Assembly: GCA_031472005.1 (NCBI GenBank)
Contig: PZJY01000007.1
Coordinates: forward strand, 124,001 to 188,000
Direction: 5' to 3'
DNA from: Tetracladium setigerum
Lineage: Eukaryota; Ascomycota; Leotiomycetes; Helotiales
DNA: 64,000 bases
Shown here: in pieces, positions 57,350-64,000 of the stretch
How positions within the stretch are numbered: the first letter of the stretch is position 1
Layout: every line of letters begins with the position of its first letter
Program-made: the position numbers and the translations under genes
Notes under the pieces: model-generated
The model's input: the letters and a program-made list of their open reading frames with translations, nothing else
The model's database searches: none
Told to the model about the DNA's origin: nothing

Positions 57350-59960
57350 ATGAATACGACTTATGGCTACAATAATGGCGGGACCGCGGATATACCTTTC
57401 GAAAACAACCAGAGAGCTGGGTCTCAACCTCAACGTGGGATGAAGTTCAGCCTGTACCCTTCTCGACCTCGAACCGCCTCGGGAGACTCCAACTTCTCCA
57501 GTCCTTCCCCTTCTACACCAGCGTCACCGGATTCTCCTCGATTACCTGCCTTGCCTGCATCACCGAGGGAAGATCCTGCGCCATTGCTGTTCTCACAGCG
57601 TTCATTCTCGTCAAATCCTGGTGCGATTGGCGATGGCAGACCATCATACCCTCCTCCACAGCAGGTCCTGCACCAGAAACCTTCCGAAGCTTCCAGGCTT
57701 CGGGCATTGAACAATGCGTACAGATCACGCTCCTCGGACCGCTCGACGACGGAGGGTCCAGATGTCAATAACCTGTCAAGGCCGCGCCAACCTAGTTTAG
57801 GCCTTAGAAAGGAACCTTCCCGACCGCATCTCCAAACCTCGAATACATTCCCCCTCCGCATGAGAGATGATGACTATGGAGCTCCAACTTCCGATTATCG
57901 AGAAAGGGGCATGTCGACCTCGTCCTCGCAATCAGCCCCTCAGAGCCAACTTCCGACGGCTCTGCGACCGTCAATGTCGATTCCTGACTACCACTCACCG
58001 GATTCACTGTACTCGCGCCAGCGAAACCTAAATAGCGCCTCCTACAAAGCCGGCAGAGGTTTGACACGCGCCGAGCCAGAATACTCGTCCCAGTATCGTG
58101 ATTATCCTTCGCGACCTTCCGGCTTCGATCACGACGAGGTTCGGGCTAGTATTCGATCAGCTTTAACGACAAACTCCAGCTTTATGGGCACCAGTGGAAC
58201 GGAAAGAAGCAGTGTCATGACCAAGAGCAGTTCAACCTCCATATATGGGCGAGACGAGGGCATGAGCGTTGATGACGCAATTGGGATGTATGAGATGGGG
58301 TTTCAGGATTCGGGGTTGAGGACAATGATGAAGACGAGCGACCAGACACACCCGATTCACAGAGGAAGAGAATACGAGGCTTAGAAGAGGCCATGAATGA
58401 TGATATTGGCCATTCAGCAGACGATAAACAAAACGACAACGCAATGATTAACGACCTTCAGCAAAAACCCCAGCCAAACCCAGCGGCGGCACCAGAGGGT
58501 GGTTTCGCGGGGGGCTTGCTCCCCCGCGTGTACCTGGTGCTATGATGATTAGGGACTCGACTTCTTTCTTTCGACCTGGACTTTTGGATACGCCAAAGTC
58601 GAGTCCAGTGGCACCTACTTTTCAAGCAGGGATGGATGGAAGTGCAGATATTGAGGAGGGCTATTTCTCTGGCAAACCAAACAGTAGAGACGGTCCGAAG
58701 ATAGGAACGGAGAGTACCGATCCCACCAGAGATCGATACGGCTTCAAGAAAGCGACCCAATACACAACGAGGGCACAATACGATGCGTGGAATGGACCAT
58801 ATACGGAGTATCTTGCTCGAAGACGAAAGAAATGGGTGGCTTTGCAAAAGGACAGTGGACTTATCACTGAGGATCCAGACAGATTTCCACCAAAGTCCGT
58901 GAAAGTGAAACGATTTGTGCGAAAGGGAATTCCACCAGAGTGGCGAGGAGCAGCCTGGTTCTACTATGCTGGAGGCCCGGCGATGGTTGCAAAGCATTAC
59001 GGTGTTTATGGTGGGTTGGTGCAACAAGCACTGGCTGGTGAGGTCACAGAAACAGACACCGAGATTATCGAACGAGATCTGAACAGGACGTTTCCGGACA
59101 ATATTCAGTTTAAGCCCGACCCTTCGCCAGAGGATTTACAAAATCGGGATTACGTCGCTCCAGAAACACCAATCTTACGATCACTGCGTCGAGTGCTGCA
59201 AGCCTTCTCGATATACAACCCAAAGATTGGCTATTGTCAGTCCCTGAATTTCCTGGCCGGTCTGTTACTTCTCTTCATGGATGAAGAAAAATCCTTCTGG
59301 ATGCTCAACATCATCACGCGTGTCTACCTCCCAGGAACGCACGACGTGAATCTCGAAGGAGCAAATGTCGACCTCGGCGTCCTCATGACAGCCATCAAAG
59401 AGATGATGCCATCCATTTGGGCTAAAATCGGCGGCGAACTAGACGGCTCTCCCTTCTCCTCAACCGCCATGCGTCTCCCGCCTATCACACTCTGCACGAC
59501 AGCCTGGTTCATGTCCTGTTTCATCGGCACGCTGCCCATCGAAACGACCCTTCGCGTCTGGGACTCCTTCTTCTACGAAGGCTCCAAGACGCTCTTCCGC
59601 ATCGCGCTCACCATCTTCAAGATCGGCGAGCCGGAGATCAAAGCCGTCACTGACCCGATGGAGATCTTCCAGGTGGTGCAGACCATCCCGAGGAAATTGC
59701 TGGATGGGAATTTGGTCATGGAGTCGTGTTTTAAGAGAAGGAATGGATTTGGGCATATAAGTCAGGAGACGATTGAGAAGGGGAGGGCGGAGAGGAGGAA
59801 AGGATATGCCCTTGAGAGGGAAAGGGCGGAAGGGGGTGGGAATATTCAAGGTGCGACGACGGCGACTGTTAGACCAGCGCCTGGGAGGAAGAATACGCTG
59901 TTTAGTCGCAAGAAGAGGACGCATACGTCGGATGGGCCGCCGCCGATGGTAGCTGCGTGA
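57350..59960 (+). CDS. TBC-domain Rab GTPase-activating protein (two apparent frameshifts)
   Basis: An intronless gene of about 870 residues once two single-base gaps are allowed for. The first half is Ser/Pro/Arg-rich and disordered. The TBC domain begins near KGIPPEWRGAAWFYYAGG; it has the arginine finger in IIERDLNRTFPDN, the glutamine finger in IGYCQSLNFLAG, and ends around VWDSFFYEGSKTLFRIAL. It resembles Msb3/Gyp3-type GAPs that switch off Rab proteins in secretory and endosomal traffic. The first frame stops at 58384. The acidic continuation (VEDNDEDERPDTPDS) is in the -1 frame after the G run 58312-58315. Another -1 shift near the G/C runs 58509-58525 leads into RVPGAMMIRDS and the TBC part. 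Confidence 0.85.
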
Positions 59961-61398
59961 TTTATTGATTGATTGATTGGTTGATTGTTTGTATGTTAAG
60001 GTTACCTACCTGATTGAGGTTGTGGGAGATAGGGAGAAAGGGATGAAGGGACGGACACATGTGCTTTTGGAGAAGGTGTGGTGCTTTTTTTTTTTGATGA
60101 TTAATGAACCCACATTGTCCTCTCCCATCGAGAGAGGGAGAGATATATGAATTACTACGGGAAGCGAGCATTTACAACTACTAGGTGTTAGTTAAGCGTC
60201 GGCGAAAAAATAAAAATGAGAAATATGCAAAAATTACATTTGGGTTTTGAAATTTTTGAGATTGATTGTGATCATGAGGATTTCTTCTTTGGTTTTTGTA
60301 TGTGTTTATATTTATGGAGTATGAAGGAAGCAGTACGAAGTATGGAGTAAGAAAGGAAGAGGTAAGAGGGATGGTCGATGACTTGACATGATGGGACTTG
60401 GTGTATTATGTTGGTGATTCGGTAGAAAATCCTGTGCTTGTTGATGTTTCGAATGAAGAAAATCCGAGAAGGGACCGACCCCCCAATTGCCGAATCGAAG
60501 GCGAGAAGAGATGTCGTAGGTTGGTGAAGGTACCGGAGATATCTTACCTGCTATGTTGTGTTTCTTTTATGGTAGGATTAGTGTCTAAAAAATGCTTCTA
60601 ATTTTAAATGATATTGACTTTTTTTTTTGGCTTTTGCTCAGTACAAAAATTGATTAACTTATGTTCTAAGATTCAGATTCTGAACCGAGGTAGGCCGCTG
60701 TAGACAAGTTGGTGGAGCATTGATCAAGGTAGCTTTGTGTGAGGTAGGTTGATGTTGTTATGGGTTAATTTTTTAGTCTTGCTCGTGGTCTTGCTTGGTC
60801 TTGATGTTGGTCATGCTGTTGTGTTAAAAATAATAATAGACGAGAGAATGAAAGAATACAAAGATAGGTAAGACGAAAGGTTTACAGGGAAAAGAAAGAG
60901 ACGATAATAAGAGGACGAAAAACCGAGGGGGGAAGAAGCGAGTATAGGAAGCAGACGAAAAGAGGGTGAAAAGAAAATGAAGAGGAGATGAAAAGAATAT
61001 TGAAAAAAAAAAGTAGATGAGTTAAGAATAAGAATAAATAGGTAAGAATTTTGCGTCGCCTGTAAATTTACTCTGCCTCCATGGCAGTGGCCCTCGGAGA
61101 GCAAGCGGAGCGTCACTCATAGCCTGAAAATATATGTAGTCTACGATTCGAGATATTGTCCTGGCTTTCCTTTGGCGTCTATATGCGTTTATACCAGATT
61201 TAATAAATGAGAATGAATAGGTGAACGAAGTGAGTGCATTTTGTTCTGCCCGATGCTTTCGGGGTTAACCGATTCGGCGTTGCTGCGCAGCAACGGGAGA
61301 AAACAATGGTAGCGAGACATCAACCTCGCCATTGCAGTTCAAAATACCATTACCCACACTCTCGACAACGCAACAAAACACCAGAACCTTAAGACAAA
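59961..61398. other. Intergenic with GATT repeats
   Basis: ATTG/GATT repeats occur directly after the TBC stop (about 59963-59985). No gene is seen. An 18-bp palindrome (listed separately) lies near the kinesin start. Confidence 0.5.
61278..61295. promoter_or_regulatory. Perfect 18-bp palindrome upstream of kinesin
   Basis: CGTTGCTGCGCAGCAACG reads the same on both strands and lies about 100 bp before the kinesin ATG. It could be a dimeric-factor site; no factor is known to me. Confidence 0.4.
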
Positions 61399-64000
61399 AT
61401 GGAACCACCTCCACCCAGCTCCAAATCTGCGCTCTTCAAAGTCTATCTACGCCTTAGACCCGCCGCAACCACAAGCACACAAACAAACGCGCCTGCAGAC
61501 CGATTTCTCTCGGTCGAGGCTCCAGAGCAAGGTCAAGATGCGCCAACACATATTACGCTGAATCCGCCGAATGATAATCGACGACGTGCTGTGGAGAAGT
61601 TTGCTTTTACGACTGTGTTTGAAGAAGATAAAGGACAGCTGGATGTATTCGAGGGAACGGGAGTTCTGGGACTCGTGGAGGGCGTGTTGGGAAATAAGGG
61701 AGGTGAAGGACGAGATGGTTTGTTGGCTACGCTTGGTGTTACTGGTAGCGGGAAGGTATGTTTGCGCGTGTTTATGGAAATTGGGACTCTTTAAAACAAC
61801 GATTAGAAGCTAACGTGGACTTTGCAGACACATACGATTCTTGGATCTCGTTCCCAGCGCGGTTTAACACAACTCTCCCTTGACGTCCTCTTCCGCTCTC
61901 TCTCCGACAGCATCCTCGACCCGGCCACAACAACTTCTCTGCACGCAACAGTGGCAGCCTCCGATCCCAGCGAAGCACAAGTCATGTCGGCGCAGATGTT
62001 CATTGACAGCATGTTCAGCGATCCATCCAACCAATCGCGAGCAAACTCTAGGGCACCTACACCTATGGTACTACCCACATCTTCACTGCGTTTTCACTCC
62101 GATCAAGAACCTTTCCACCTCACTAGCTACGGGCTATATCCTAGCATGAACATGCAAATGCCTGTAGCCAGCAGTGAACGTGATGCAAGAGTCAGCATTA
62201 TACCGAGAAACCATGGACTTGAACATAGTATTCAAATCCCTGGTTCTTACCCAGAGTCAGATGCAACAAGAACAAGTATTCTATCTGCAGTACCACTCTC
62301 GCCGTCAAAGTCAAGGACGGGCATTCCTTCTTACATGTCAAGTACTTTGTCTAAAGCGAAAAAATATGTGACCAAGAGTCCAGCTGCTAAACATGGTGCG
62401 ATCATACAGGGCGATTCATATTCAGCACCTACGCCACGCCGAAATCTACTCACCAGACCATCTCCAGTACCTCTTTCACCTGATATTAGCAATGTCACCG
62501 TCGATGCGGATCCAAATGCAGAGTACGCGATCTTGATTTCTATGTACGAGGTATACAATGATCGAATATTTGACTTGCTCACCCCAGCTCTTCCAAACAA
62601 GGGCACCAAGGACTTCCGCCGTCGTCCCCTTCTCTTCAAACCTACCGAACAATCACCAGACCGTAAAGTTGTCGCTGGTCTGCGCAAAATCATCTGCTCC
62701 ACAATGCGCGAAGCCTTGATGGTTCTCGAGGCCGGTCTTCACGAAAGACGCGTTGCTGGAACTGGATCGAATAGTGTGTCAAGTCGAAGTCACGGTTTCT
62801 TCTGTGTGGAAGTCAAGAAGAGACGTAGAGGAGGCCGAGGGCTTTGGGGTGGGAGCGCTTTGACGATTGTTGATCTAGCTGGAAGTGAGAGAGCTAGAGA
62901 TGCAAAAACTCAAGGTGCTACACTGCAGGAGGCTGGTAAGATCAACGAGAGTCTGATGTATCTTGGACAATGTCTACAAATGCAATCAGATCTCGGATCG
63001 TCTACTAAGGTACACCTTTTCTTCTCAAACTTCATTAACAAAGAATCTAACCAAAACAACAGCCAAATCTTGTTCCCTATCGCCAATGCAAACTTACTGA
63101 ACTCCTTTTTTCCAACTCCTTCCCTACATCCTCCTCCAACAACAACAGTCACAACCATCAAACACCCCACCGCAACCCCAAAAAGCGACAATGATCGTAA
63201 CAGCTGACCCCCATGGAGATTTCAATGCTACTTCTCAAATACTCCGCTACTCCGCCCTTGCCCGCGAGATCACTGTCCCTCGTATTCCCTCCGTCACATC
63301 CACCATCCTCGCCGCCTCCACTGCCTCTCACTACTTCAGTCCTCGCACCAACTCCGGACGTCACAGCCCATCTGAGACTGAGCGCGAAACGATGGAAATC
63401 GCTGCACTTGAAATCGCGAGAATGTCAGAGGAAATTGATGGTTTGAGAAACGAGTTGATCGTAGAGCAGGATAGGAGAATGGAATTGGAGGCTCATGTAG
63501 AGAGTATGACAGACAGGGAGGTTGAGATTGAGGCCGAAGTACGAGAAGAATGCTATCTAGAATTCGAAGCTCGCTTTGAGACTGAGATGGCAAGATGGAA
63601 GGCCAGATGGGTTGATGAGCAGGAAAGGAGTGAAGAGCATGTCGATCGCAAACTCGAGATCCTCACGAGAATGGGAGATGCTGCTGATGAACAAAATAAC
63701 ATCGACGATGAGGATAAAGAGAATTTCAACAGAGGCGAACAGCAACAACAACAACGAAGCTCCGAAATTGTCGATTTGGAGAGTGAGAATGAGAGACTGA
63801 GAAGGGAAGTCGAGATGTTGAGGAGGGAAGCTGGACTGAAGAGTCCGAGTAAGCAGCAACGAGAGCGTGTGCCGTTGAGAGAGAGTAAATTGGCTGGGTT
63901 GAGTGGTGGGTTGGGCTTGGAGGCATTGAGTTTGCATGATGATGTAGGGAACAATAATGGAAATGTGGGCAGGGGAATTACGAGAGGTATGGATATGAGG
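61399..64000 (+). CDS. Kinesin-6-like motor protein (3' end beyond window, one apparent frameshift)
   Basis: Exons 61399-61755, 61828-63009 and 63063 to the window edge. The motor shows the P-loop GVTGSGKTHT (split by intron 1), NSVSSRSHGFF (switch I), DLAGSERARD (switch II) and QCKLTELLFSN. Between LFRSL and ISMYEVYNDRIFDLL lies an insert of about 170 residues, rich in Ser/Pro; such a loop-6 insert is typical of kinesin-6 (MKLP1/2, fission-yeast Klp9), which act at the spindle midzone. A coiled coil follows. In exon 3 the frame stops at 63192-63194, but the motor continues in the -1 frame (MIVTADPHGDFNATSQILRY). One base is missing in the A run 63180-63184. Confidence 0.88.

Noticed and set aside
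58300..58530. Programmed ribosomal frameshifting in the TBC gene
   Set aside because: There is no slippery heptamer with downstream structure that I can see, and the same -1 defect occurs in unrelated genes at simple homopolymers.

Overview
The window looks like nuclear DNA of a filamentous ascomycete (Pezizomycotina, possibly Leotiomycetes; the class is a guess from overall protein flavour). Support: short GT-AG introns (about 50-60 nt, with CTAAC/CTGAC branch motifs) interrupt many genes, genes lie on both strands without operons, and the set is typically fungal: Zn2Cys6 regulator, MFS sugar permease, GH3 beta-glucosidase, 2EXR-domain proteins, neprosin-domain protein, SEC11. No transposon, CRISPR array, rRNA or tRNA gene was recognised.

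Layout. 0-13 kb is an accessory, carbohydrate-oriented block: a secreted saponin-hydrolase-like protein (cut by the left edge), a lactose-permease-type MFS transporter, a GH3/PA14 beta-glucosidase, a Zn2Cys6 regulator and, divergent from it, a bacterial-type beta-galactosidase. Together they could strip, import and use sugars from plant glycosides or saponins. 13-24 kb carries two 2EXR proteins, an F-box protein with an internal duplication and a one-pass membrane protein. 24-37 kb is conserved: P-TEFb-type cyclin, DUS4, a large unknown protein, a CECR5-like HAD protein and an aldo-keto reductase. 37.5-38.6 kb holds six copies of an unfamiliar 37-nt motif. 39-51 kb has BTB, coiled-coil, 2EXR and neprosin-domain proteins. 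51-64 kb is again conserved: polytopic membrane protein, SEC11, a ubiquitin E2, a TBC RabGAP and a kinesin-6 (cut by the right edge).

A striking technical feature: seven genes contain nine apparent frameshifts, and all nine have the sense of one missing base, mostly in short homopolymers. Adding one base per site restores family-like reading and, in the complete genes, a length divisible by three. One affected gene is the essential SEC11, so assembly deletion errors are the most likely explanation, and these genes should not be called pseudogenes without checking reads.
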